Source: Nitrosotalea sp.
GTDB taxonomy: Archaea > Thermoproteota > Nitrososphaeria > Nitrososphaerales > Nitrosopumilaceae
DNA: 12,658 nt
NCBI GenBank assembly: GCA_031296345.1
Contig: JARLFW010000129.1
Coordinates: 1-12,658 of the forward strand
Reading direction: 5' to 3'
Position numbers and translations under genes: made by a program. Positions 6,936 to 12,658 of the stretch are shown here, piece after piece. The notes beneath the pieces are model-generated. The model searched no databases. It was not told the origin of the DNA and saw only the letters and a program-made list of their open reading frames with translations. Each line of letters begins with the position of its first letter. Position 1 is the first letter of the stretch.

Positions 6936-8094
6936 TGTCCTCCCCTATGAGTTTCTTGAGCTCTTCAAAAATAAACATGCAATCAAAAGGTCCAGGTGAT
7001 GCCTCTGGATGAAATTGTACAGCGATTATCTTTTTTTGTTTATGTTTTATTCCTTCTACTGTTTTATCATCTGCGTTTGTAAACCATAATTTAAAATCAG
7101 TATTTTTCAAAGACTCTGGGTCAATACAGTATCCATGATTTTGACTAGTAACATAGACTTGATTATTATCAAGATCAATACAGGATTTGTTTTGTCCTCG
7201 GTGACCATACTTTAGCTTGTAAGTATTTGCACCACCTGCCAGTCCCAAGATTTGTGCACCAAGACAAATTCCTAGTGTCGGAATATTTTTCTCGATTAAT
7301 GATTTTGCAGTCTTCATTGTTTCACCACACTTGAGTGGATCGCCTGGCCCATTTGAGACAACAACCCCTTTTGGATTGTATGATAAAATTTTCTCAATTG
7401 AATAATTCCACGGAACTTTGATTACCTTGTATCCCAAGCTTCGAACATTTCGCAATATTGCATTTTTTACTCCAGTGTCAATTACCACAATTGATTCATA
7501 TTCTGAACCAAATATTTGTGGCTCTTTTGTAGATACAGTATTCATAAATTCCTCATCGTTGTATTTTTTAGCAGATGTCAATCTCTTTTTAAGTTCTGAT
7601 ATATCAATTGGAGTATCAGATACTGCAAGTGCTCCCATCATTACTCCACTCGTTCGAAGTTTTATCGTAAGTTCCCTTGTATCAATTCCTGAAATTCCTG
7701 GAATTTTTTCATTATACAGCCATTCATCAAGTGTCAGGGATAAATTCCAGTGGCTTGCTGTAAGGGATAATTCATGTACAACTAGTCCCCTTGCCTGGAT
7801 CATTTCAGATTCAAAGTTTTTTCGTATACCATCAGAGTCTTTTGCCATAGGGTCAGGAACGCCATAGTTTCCCACAAGAGGATAGGTAAGTGTCAGAATC
7901 TGTCCACTATAGGAAGGATCCGTGAGTGCCTCAGTATAGCCAGTCATGCCAGTATTGAATACTGCTTCACCAAAGACAGTAGTAGAATAGCCAAAACCCA
8001 TGCCCTCAAAAACAGTCCCATCTTCTAAAATCAATACACCAAACTTGTTTGCATGTTTGGCTTTTCTTGTTGGAATCCTTGAAACCCTCTGCAT
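6922..8094 (-). CDS. carA: Carbamoyl-phosphate synthase small (glutaminase) subunit
   Basis: CarA hydrolyses glutamine and passes ammonia to CarB. It has 390 residues. The N-terminal CPSase domain (about 18-150) shows LILEDGTVFEGMGFG, FNTGMTGYTEALTDPSY and the GISGIDTREL segment. The C-terminal class I amidotransferase domain (about 200-385) has the nucleophile in LGICLGAQ (Cys277) and the His-Glu pair in VQFHPEASPGPFD (His362, Glu364), so glutaminase activity should be intact. The ATG start at 8094 gives an extra basic segment of about 17 residues before the usual beginning, which is not unusual for archaeal versions. An A/T-rich TATA box about 25 nt upstream fits a leaderless transcript and supports this ATG. 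Its stop overlaps carB by 14 nt, which implies translational coupling. The cdvC gene ends 90 nt upstream on the same strand, but carA seems to have its own promoter. Confidence 0.96.
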   Translation of the reverse strand: MQRVSRIPTRKAKHANKFGVLILEDGTVFEGMGFGYSTTVFGEAVFNTGMTGYTEALTDPSYSGQILTLTYPLVGNYGVPDPMAKDSDGIRKNFESEMIQARGLVVHELSLTASHWNLSLTLDEWLYNEKIPGISGIDTRELTIKLRTSGVMMGALAVSDTPIDISELKKRLTSAKKYNDEEFMNTVSTKEPQIFGSEYESIVVIDTGVKNAILRNVRSLGYKVIKVPWNYSIEKILSYNPKGVVVSNGPGDPLKCGETMKTAKSLIEKNIPTLGICLGAQILGLAGGANTYKLKYGHRGQNKSCIDLDNNQVYVTSQNHGYCIDPESLKNTDFKLWFTNADDKTVEGIKHKQKKIIAVQFHPEASPGPFDCMFIFEELKKLIGEDNAKR

Positions 8095-8110
8095 GTGGAT
8101 TTTGATAGGA

Positions 8111-8124
8111 ATTTAAATTTTATG
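8111..8124 (-). promoter_or_regulatory. TATA box of carA-carB
   Basis: The minus strand reads CATAAAATTTAAAT. The ATAAAATT part is centred about 25-26 nt upstream of the carA ATG at 8094, consistent with a leaderless carAB transcript separate from the Cdv operon. Confidence 0.55.
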
Positions 8125-8184
8125 CCGATCTAAAATTCAAAACAGAGATTTTTGGCAAAAACAAAATTGTTTAAAAAATAAAAT

Positions 8185-9369
8185 CTAGAGTGCTTTGAAT
8201 TGTTCAGTCCACTTGTAGTATGCTCTAATCATTTCCATGCTAACACTTGGCTTTCTTCTTGATATGATCTCTTTGAAGTCAGCTGTTGTTAGTATACGCG
8301 GTTGTGATTTTGGTTCTCCCAATACTTCTTCTCCAAAGTTTGGAGAGTGGAATAAATCGTTTACAACCATCAATTGTGCGGATTGACAAATATCTTTAAC
8401 ATCAGATGCACTATACCCATCTGCAAGTTTTGCAAGCTCAATTGCCTTTACTTTATCATCCTTATGTAATGGCGCAGTGTAGAGATTGAAGAGCGCTTCT
8501 CTTGCTTCAACGGACGGAAGTGAAACATAGACTCTCTTTGTAAATCTTCTAAGAAACGGCCAGTCAAGACTCCATGGTTTGTTTGTTGCACCAATGACAT
8601 AGAGTTTGAGGTCTTTTCCTTTACCGTTGATTCCATCCATCTCGGTTAAGAATTGGTTTTTGACACGAATCTCTCCACCAATCTCACTGTTACGGTTACC
8701 AAGAAGCGAATCTACCTCATCACTAAATAATATAACTGGAAGTCCTTCTTTTTCTGCCAATCCTCTTGCCATTTGGAATAGTTTGGAGACATTTTTTTCA
8801 GCTTCTCCTAGCCACTTGCTCATCATAGATGCTGCATCTACGTTGATAAAGTAACCATCAATCTCATTTGCAGTAGCTGCTGCAATGACTGTCTTTCCAC
8901 AGCCCGGTGGACCATAAAGTAAGATTCCTCTTGGCCATCCAAGTGGGAACAGGTCTGGTCGTTTTGCAGGATATACAATTGATTCTCGTAAAGCATTCTT
9001 TGCGTCGTCCAAGCCGATAACTTCTTCCCATGTTACATTTGGTTTTTCCTTCATTATCAGCGAGTCTAGTTCATTTTTAGTAAGAGATTGTTTTTGTTCT
9101 TCAGGAGTTGCTTTTGGATCAACAGCTGGTTCCAATTCAACATTATTCATCTGCAATGCCTTGATGCGATTCTGATATGCAGCAGTTCTCTCTTGATATA
9201 CTCTGTTTAGTTTGTTTTCAGGATAAAGCTGGATTAATTTAACAAGGGATTCAATTGCTCGTTGGTAATTTGCAATTGCCATTCCTCTGGCACCTTGAGA
9301 ATCAAGTTTTATTGCTTCTGCAGCAAATTTACTTGCGCTATTTTCTAATTCTTGTGGGGCTAGACTCAT
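8185..9369 (-). CDS. cdvC: Cell-division ATPase CdvC (Vps4-like AAA+)
   Basis: CdvC is the archaeal homologue of Vps4. It disassembles ESCRT-III-like CdvB polymers with ATP during membrane constriction at division. The 394-residue protein has an N-terminal MIT-type helical domain (about 1-75), which binds motifs in CdvB proteins, then a linker, then one AAA+ module from about 110. Seen: Walker A GPPGCGKT (153-160), pore-loop SKWLGE (184-189), Walker B VILFSDEVDSL (Asp217, Glu218), sensor-1 Asn263 in GATNKPW, and an arginine-finger pair in PFLRRF (Arg274, Arg275). The Walker B strand ends in Ser before DE, where Ile or Leu is more common, a minor variation. The C-terminus has the Vps4-like helical end (YYKWTEQFKAL). 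The ATG at 9369 follows the upstream gene by 11 nt, so it is co-transcribed with the two genes before it. Confidence 0.95.
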   Translation of the reverse strand: MSLAPQELENSASKFAAEAIKLDSQGARGMAIANYQRAIESLVKLIQLYPENKLNRVYQERTAAYQNRIKALQMNNVELEPAVDPKATPEEQKQSLTKNELDSLIMKEKPNVTWEEVIGLDDAKNALRESIVYPAKRPDLFPLGWPRGILLYGPPGCGKTVIAAATANEIDGYFINVDAASMMSKWLGEAEKNVSKLFQMARGLAEKEGLPVILFSDEVDSLLGNRNSEIGGEIRVKNQFLTEMDGINGKGKDLKLYVIGATNKPWSLDWPFLRRFTKRVYVSLPSVEAREALFNLYTAPLHKDDKVKAIELAKLADGYSASDVKDICQSAQLMVVNDLFHSPNFGEEVLGEPKSQPRILTTADFKEIISRRKPSVSMEMIRAYYKWTEQFKAL

Positions 9370-9380
9370 AATATCATCAA

Positions 9381-9959
9381 CTATATCTCGACTGCTGTTC
9401 TTTCAAGGTAATCACCTGTGTTAACTCGTCTAGCAGAATTTGTTAAATTAATTGAACCAACTTCAGTCCTTGGCATTTCAACCTTCACAGGCTCAATTTT
9501 TACAGGTTCGGCTTTTTGGGTAAGAGTACTTAGAAGAGAAGGTATTCTAAAGTCATCAATCTTGGTTTGAGATACTTTGCCAAAGGCAAGATTCTCAGTC
9601 ACATCATCGTGCAGTGTCTGAATCTGGTGTAGTGCAAATTCTGCAGATATAACCAAGTCTTCAAGTTCAGTTTTCAATCCATTAACAGAGTTCGATGCGT
9701 TCAGTATGATTCCAATAAACTCTTGTAAAAAGACTTGGATATCGCGCTTATCTTGATATTTTGTAAGTAAATATTCTGCAGCCTGCATCACTTGTCTTAT
9801 GTCTTTTAACTCCTCAACAGAAAGAGTCTCAATAAAAGAATCACTGTCATCTTTTCCCTTTTGAGATATTTTTTGCTCAATTTTCGAAGACAAGGTCTTG
9901 ATTTTATCGAGATGCCCAGACAAGTCAGATTGGCCATCATTCTTTGTAAAATTTAACAT
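9381..9959 (-). CDS. Helical Cdv-operon protein of unknown function, possible divergent ESCRT-III partner
   Basis: A 192-residue protein that I do not firmly recognise. It is almost entirely helical from about 10 to 140 (HLDKIKTLSSKIEQKI, then VEELKDIRQVMQAAEYLLTKY, then an amphipathic stretch through ISAEFALHQIQTLHDDV). A flexible Pro/Val/Glu-rich linker follows at about 148-166 (KAEPVKIEPVKVEMP), then a polar tail ending GDYLERTAVEI. The linker recalls Pro-containing MIT-interacting motifs through which ESCRT-III proteins bind Vps4/CdvC; this resemblance is weak and is inference. It lies between the CdvB-like gene (9 nt gap) and cdvC (11 nt gap) in one tight operon, so a role in the same division or membrane-remodelling machine is likely. 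ATG start at 9959. There is no signal peptide and no Cys. It could be a second, highly diverged ESCRT-III subunit or an adaptor. Confidence 0.75.
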   Translation of the reverse strand: MLNFTKNDGQSDLSGHLDKIKTLSSKIEQKISQKGKDDSDSFIETLSVEELKDIRQVMQAAEYLLTKYQDKRDIQVFLQEFIGIILNASNSVNGLKTELEDLVISAEFALHQIQTLHDDVTENLAFGKVSQTKIDDFRIPSLLSTLTQKAEPVKIEPVKVEMPRTEVGSINLTNSARRVNTGDYLERTAVEI

Positions 9960-9968
9960 ATCAGTGCC

Positions 9969-10532
9969 TTACCAGAAATCTAGATTAGGGAACTGCTTGT
10001 ATATTTTAGAGTCGGCGATCAATTTAGCTTCATCCAATAACCTGCTTGAGACCTCATTTGCCTTGCCAAAGTCCAAGTTTGTGCTTGCCAAGTGTGCTGC
10101 ATCAATTATAATTCCGCCCAATAGTAATGACAATTCCCCTAATTGAAAATCCATTGCCGGCATTAGTGCCAAGAGTTTAGACCTAATTGTTCTAACAACA
10201 GATATTGTTGGAGAGAGTACCGTTGGAACATTTCCAAGCCCAACTATACAGTCAATGCTTCGTCTTACTTGCCTTAGCGATTCAATGGTATAAGACAGTT
10301 CAAGTTCATATCGAACTTGTTTTTCAAGTGTAGAAAGTACCTGAGAGTCCTTGTCTAATCTTTGATACAACTCTAAATTATTTTTGTTCACATCTTGTCG
10401 GTGTCGTGCCAGAACATCAAGCAAGCCATCTACAATCTCAGCGGCATAGTCAATTCTTGGCTTGATTGTACTTGCGCGTACTAGTTGACTCTTGCTATTA
10501 TTTTCAATAATCCATTTTGATTGATTTATCAT
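9969..10532 (-). CDS. ESCRT-III-like protein, CdvB family
   Basis: This is a 187-residue helical protein from ATG 10532. A TTG at 10541 would add three residues, but the TATA position favours the ATG. The segment from about residue 90 to 140 matches the pattern of archaeal CdvB proteins: a long coiled helix ending LRQVRRSIDCIVGLGNVPTV, followed by LSPTISVVRTIRSKLLALMP and QLGELSLLLGGIIIDA. This is the family layout of a helix, LGDV-like turn, P-x-I-x-V-hydrophobic segment, a MPE-like turn, and ELGE. CdvB proteins form filaments at the division site and are remodelled by CdvC. No C-terminal winged helix or clear MIT-interacting motif is visible, so it is a short paralogue rather than a full CdvB. 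It is first in the operon, and the start of the TrmB gene is about 160 nt away on the opposite strand. Confidence 0.78.
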   Translation of the reverse strand: MINQSKWIIENNSKSQLVRASTIKPRIDYAAEIVDGLLDVLARHRQDVNKNNLELYQRLDKDSQVLSTLEKQVRYELELSYTIESLRQVRRSIDCIVGLGNVPTVLSPTISVVRTIRSKLLALMPAMDFQLGELSLLLGGIIIDAAHLASTNLDFGKANEVSSRLLDEAKLIADSKIYKQFPNLDFW

Positions 10533-10556
10533 TCCCAACAAGAGACTTGACTTTGT

Positions 10557-10566
10557 ACATATACGG
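10557..10566 (-). promoter_or_regulatory. TATA box of the Cdv operon
   Basis: The minus strand reads CGTATATGTA, with the core centred near 10561. The predicted transcript start is about 10534-10535, only 2-3 nt before the ATG at 10532. That makes the operon practically leaderless and supports the ATG over the TTG codons at 10538 and 10541. Confidence 0.6.
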
Positions 10567-10691
10567 TCCTTGTTACATCAAACCATGTCACTACAGTCAC
10601 ACAGTCCAGGGATACAGCTTAGTATTTTTTCCAAGCTTTGTTCAATGAATTTAGCTATTCACCTTACCTTTGAACTTGATAAATTCAAACA

Positions 10692-11867
10692 ATGGTAAAA
10701 GGCCAAGACCTAGCAGTAAGCCTAGAAGAGTTCGGGTTGAGCAAGTATGAGGCTCAAGCATATGTTACTCTGATTACAAAGGGTACAATTTCTGCAGGAG
10801 AAGTGGCATATTACTCCAATTTGCCAAGAACCAAAGTTTATCCAACATTACTCAAACTAGAGAAAAAAAAGATTGCCATAATATCCAAAAGTAAACCAAT
10901 AATGTGTACTGCAATTGCTCCAGAAGACGCTTTTGATGAAATTATCCAAGAACAGATTAACCGAGTAAATGCCATGAATAGTCTTATTACAAAATTAAAA
11001 GAGCTAAGCGAGGACAGCAAAAAAGCAAGAGGGTCAGAAGAGCAAAGATACTTCCACTTGGCTCCAAACTATGTATTCAAACAACTTCAGACAATGATAG
11101 AAGGTTCCAAGACATCAATACATGTAGTAATAGATTCATGGGGGCTCAATCTTTTATCACAATGCAAAGAAGTGCTTCTCCATGTCTTGAGAAAAGACAT
11201 TGATGTAAAGATTGTAATTCCGCCAGGTCTTGTTGGGTCTGAGACTTTTCATGGACTACCAACAGGAATCAAGATCAAGACATCAGACATATCACAAAAT
11301 GTCTTCATCTTTGATGATTCTGAAATACTTATGATAAACAGCAATAATGGAAAAGGTGCAATATTTCACTCAACAGATGTTTTAGGAACTAATCAGGTCA
11401 AGTCATTTGATCAAATATGGAAGAATGGAATCAAGATAAGTAATTTGGCAGAGATGACAAAAAGCGATGCACAGGAGACATTGAAGACGATTCAAGTTAT
11501 AACTGAAAATGGATTAGGCTATGTGCTAAATTCTATGATTAACTCAAAGAGTAAGGGAATAGATATTTTGAATTTCTTGAATAAAAATGGTATCGACCTT
11601 GAATCAAAGACACTTGATGAAATAATAGCACTTGTTGATTCTACACTAGACATAACATGTTCTGGACATCTAAAGTACGAATCTAATGCAAACCACTTTG
11701 TGATAGAATCCAAACTCAATAGTGGTCACTCCATCCCTTGGGCTTTGTTGCTTGAAGGATATCTCAATAAAAAAGGAATCAAGACAAAGATGATCTATAA
11801 TGACCATGTCCACAATGGCGAGCGAATCCATATCAAGGTAGATTCAAAAATCAGCCTAACATCATAG
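10692..11867 (+). CDS. TrmB-family transcriptional regulator with an extra C-terminal domain
   Basis: A 391-residue protein. Residues about 8-75 form a TrmB-type winged helix-turn-helix (LEEFGLSKYEAQAYVTLITKG, then AGEVAYYSNLPRTKVYPTLLKLEKKK, the likely recognition helix). A short coiled linker leads to a central sensor-like domain (about 120-250) with HVVIDSWGLNLL and the strand VKIVIPPGL, in the style of the PLD-like ligand-binding region found after TrmB HTHs. Residues about 270-391 form a further alpha/beta domain (SGHLKYESNANHFVIESK, WALLLEGYLNKKGIKTKMIYND) that I cannot assign. TrmB proteins usually bind DNA near their own gene and respond to sugars or other small molecules; the ligand here is unknown. 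The ATG start is clear. The gene is divergent from the Cdv operon with 159 nt between starts, so it may control that operon, itself, or both. Confidence 0.85.
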   Translation: MVKGQDLAVSLEEFGLSKYEAQAYVTLITKGTISAGEVAYYSNLPRTKVYPTLLKLEKKKIAIISKSKPIMCTAIAPEDAFDEIIQEQINRVNAMNSLITKLKELSEDSKKARGSEEQRYFHLAPNYVFKQLQTMIEGSKTSIHVVIDSWGLNLLSQCKEVLLHVLRKDIDVKIVIPPGLVGSETFHGLPTGIKIKTSDISQNVFIFDDSEILMINSNNGKGAIFHSTDVLGTNQVKSFDQIWKNGIKISNLAEMTKSDAQETLKTIQVITENGLGYVLNSMINSKSKGIDILNFLNKNGIDLESKTLDEIIALVDSTLDITCSGHLKYESNANHFVIESKLNSGHSIPWALLLEGYLNKKGIKTKMIYNDHVHNGERIHIKVDSKISLTS

Positions 11868-11889
11868 ACTATAGAAAACTTGTTTTAAT

Positions 11890-11904
11890 TTCATACCCTA
11901 TGAA
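11890..11904. repeat. Short perfect inverted repeat between the TrmB gene and the exported-protein gene
   Basis: TTCATA, spacer CCC, TATGAA: a perfect 6-bp palindrome with a 3-nt spacer, 22 nt after the TrmB stop. No T-run follows directly, so it is unlikely to be a terminator. It could be an operator for the gene at 11964, but one copy of this size may also be chance. Confidence 0.35.
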
Positions 11905-11933
11905 GCGTGAGGGAATTTTTCATATCATAAATA

Positions 11934-11941
11934 GTTATATG
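11934..11941 (+). promoter_or_regulatory. TATA box of the exported-protein gene
   Basis: GTTATATG is centred 26-27 nt upstream of the ATG at 11964, the archaeal spacing for a leaderless transcript. No Shine-Dalgarno sequence is present before the ATG, in agreement. Confidence 0.65.
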
Positions 11942-11963
11942 TGCACTATTTAGAAATAGAAAC

Positions 11964-12599
11964 ATGAATAGCAAACTCGTTAAGGCATCAAGTGCTTTGA
12001 CCCTGTTCGTTTTAATGGCATCAGTTGTTGCAGCTAGTGCACCAGCTTTTGCACTGAACGGATATGGAACAACATATGGACGAGGACCACAGTTTGGCGG
12101 GGGAATCGGCGACGCATCAGCCGGTGGTAACTATGTGTCATATAACAACGGTCTTTCGATTAACGGTGCATCCTTTGATATCTCAAAATACACCACAACA
12201 ATCAAGACACAAACATTGTATGTGAACATACCATCAGATATAACAGTAAAAATCTATGAACACAATGGTGTCCAATTGATTCAACATGGAATATTATTCC
12301 TTGGCCTCAAAGGAACTGATCCTCAAACATATCAGACCAACACATACATCGAATGGGACAAGAATACTGGTGCATCAACATCAGATCCTAATGGATTGTT
12401 CAAAAGTGCAACTGTAACCGCAAAATATAGTGGTCAGTTCTTATACCTTACATTCCATATCAATCCAGCTAAGACATTAGATACAAGTCACATAATTGTC
12501 AGAGCATGGGATTTGAACCATTCAAACGGTCAAGTAGTAGTACTTAATGCAATCAAGATAGCATACACTCCACAAGGATTCGGACGTACTAATCCATAA
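11964..12599 (+). CDS. Exported beta-rich protein, function unknown
   Basis: A 211-residue protein with a clear Sec signal peptide. It has a Lys-containing N-terminus, a hydrophobic core at about 10-25 (ALTLFVLMASVVAASA), and a likely cleavage after APAFA at residue 30. The mature part starts with a Gly/Tyr/Asn-rich low-complexity segment (about 31-65: YGTTYGRGPQFGGGIGDAS), then turns into a beta-strand-rich domain with many Thr, Ile and Val residues (QTLYVNIPSDITVKIYEHNG, FLYLTFHINP, HIIVRAWDLN). It is Cys-free and has no C-terminal anchor, so it is presumably released or held in the cell envelope. I do not recognise the family; secreted proteins of this style are frequent in ammonia-oxidising archaea. 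It has its own strong TATA box and a T-rich terminator, so it is a single-gene unit and possibly well expressed. Confidence 0.82.
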   Translation: MNSKLVKASSALTLFVLMASVVAASAPAFALNGYGTTYGRGPQFGGGIGDASAGGNYVSYNNGLSINGASFDISKYTTTIKTQTLYVNIPSDITVKIYEHNGVQLIQHGILFLGLKGTDPQTYQTNTYIEWDKNTGASTSDPNGLFKSATVTAKYSGQFLYLTFHINPAKTLDTSHIIVRAWDLNHSNGQVVVLNAIKIAYTPQGFGRTNP

Positions 12600-12614
12600 G
12601 ACATAAACAATAAC

Positions 12615-12633
12615 TTTTCTTTTTTCATTTTTT
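12615..12633 (+). terminator. T-rich terminator of the exported-protein gene
   Basis: Three T-runs (4, 6 and 6 T's) separated by single C or CA lie 15-35 nt after the stop codon, with no hairpin. This is a typical archaeal intrinsic termination tract. Confidence 0.65.
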
Positions 12634-12638
12634 GTACC

Positions 12639-12648
12639 TTTATAATAT
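12639..12648 (+). promoter_or_regulatory. Possible TATA box of a gene beyond the window
   Basis: TTTATAATAT follows the terminator immediately and would place a transcript start about 20 nt past the window end. The gene itself cannot be seen. Confidence 0.35.
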
Positions 12649-12658
12649 GATGTGATTC

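Noticed and set aside
7418..7867. A 149-codon plus-strand frame opposite carA
   Set aside because: It lies wholly within carA on the other strand, its composition (Ser/Ile-rich, no domain) follows from the carA codons, and there is no promoter.
10542..10691. Possible RNA gene between the Cdv operon and the TrmB gene
   Set aside because: No cloverleaf, box C/D pair or stable long hairpin was found. The stretch is explained by the two divergent promoters.

Overview
This window reads as the chromosome of a mesophilic, AT-rich ammonia-oxidising-type archaeon (Thaumarchaeota/Nitrososphaerota, probably a Nitrosopumilus relative). The signs are archaeal TATA boxes 25-28 bp ahead of start codons (leaderless genes), a Vps4-like CdvC ATPase next to an ESCRT-III (CdvB-family) gene, a TrmB-family regulator, an archaeal COG1407-type phosphoesterase and a secreted Gly-rich protein. 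The assignment is by family content and style, not by a database search.

Layout. 1-306 (+): C-terminal part of 5-formyltetrahydrofolate cyclo-ligase. 481-813 (+): small two-helix membrane protein. 874-2139 (-): purD. 2223-2522 (+): small conserved-looking protein of unknown function. 2580-2882 (-): SWIM zinc-finger protein, divergent across only 35 bp from 2918-3664 (+), a COG1407-type metallophosphoesterase. 3668-8094 (-): carA-carB, the two subunits of carbamoyl-phosphate synthase. 8185-10532 (-): a probable Cdv (ESCRT) cell-division operon in the order CdvB-like, unknown coiled-coil protein, CdvC. 10692-11867 (+): TrmB-family regulator. 11964-12599 (+): exported protein of unknown function, followed by a T-rich terminator and the start of another promoter at the window edge.

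The main discovery is in carB. Read without splicing, the gene starts correctly (ATG 6935, overlapping the end of carA) but goes out of frame after 25 codons and stops after 37. Exactly at the break is a 22-nt segment (6860 down to 6839) that folds as a relaxed bulge-helix-bulge (HBh') substrate of the archaeal splicing endonuclease. Cutting both 3-nt bulges by the normal rule removes precisely 22 nt and restores the conserved CarB motif GEAGEFDYSGSQ in frame. This looks like a very small pre-mRNA intron in a central metabolic gene.

Functionally, the window mixes nucleotide and one-carbon metabolism (folate cyclo-ligase, PurD, CarA/CarB), a possible nucleic-acid maintenance pair (SWIM protein and phosphoesterase) and cell division (Cdv operon). 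The TrmB gene diverges from the Cdv operon across about 150 bp, so it could regulate it, but nothing in the sequence proves this. No tRNA, rRNA, CRISPR array, insertion sequence or prophage feature was seen.
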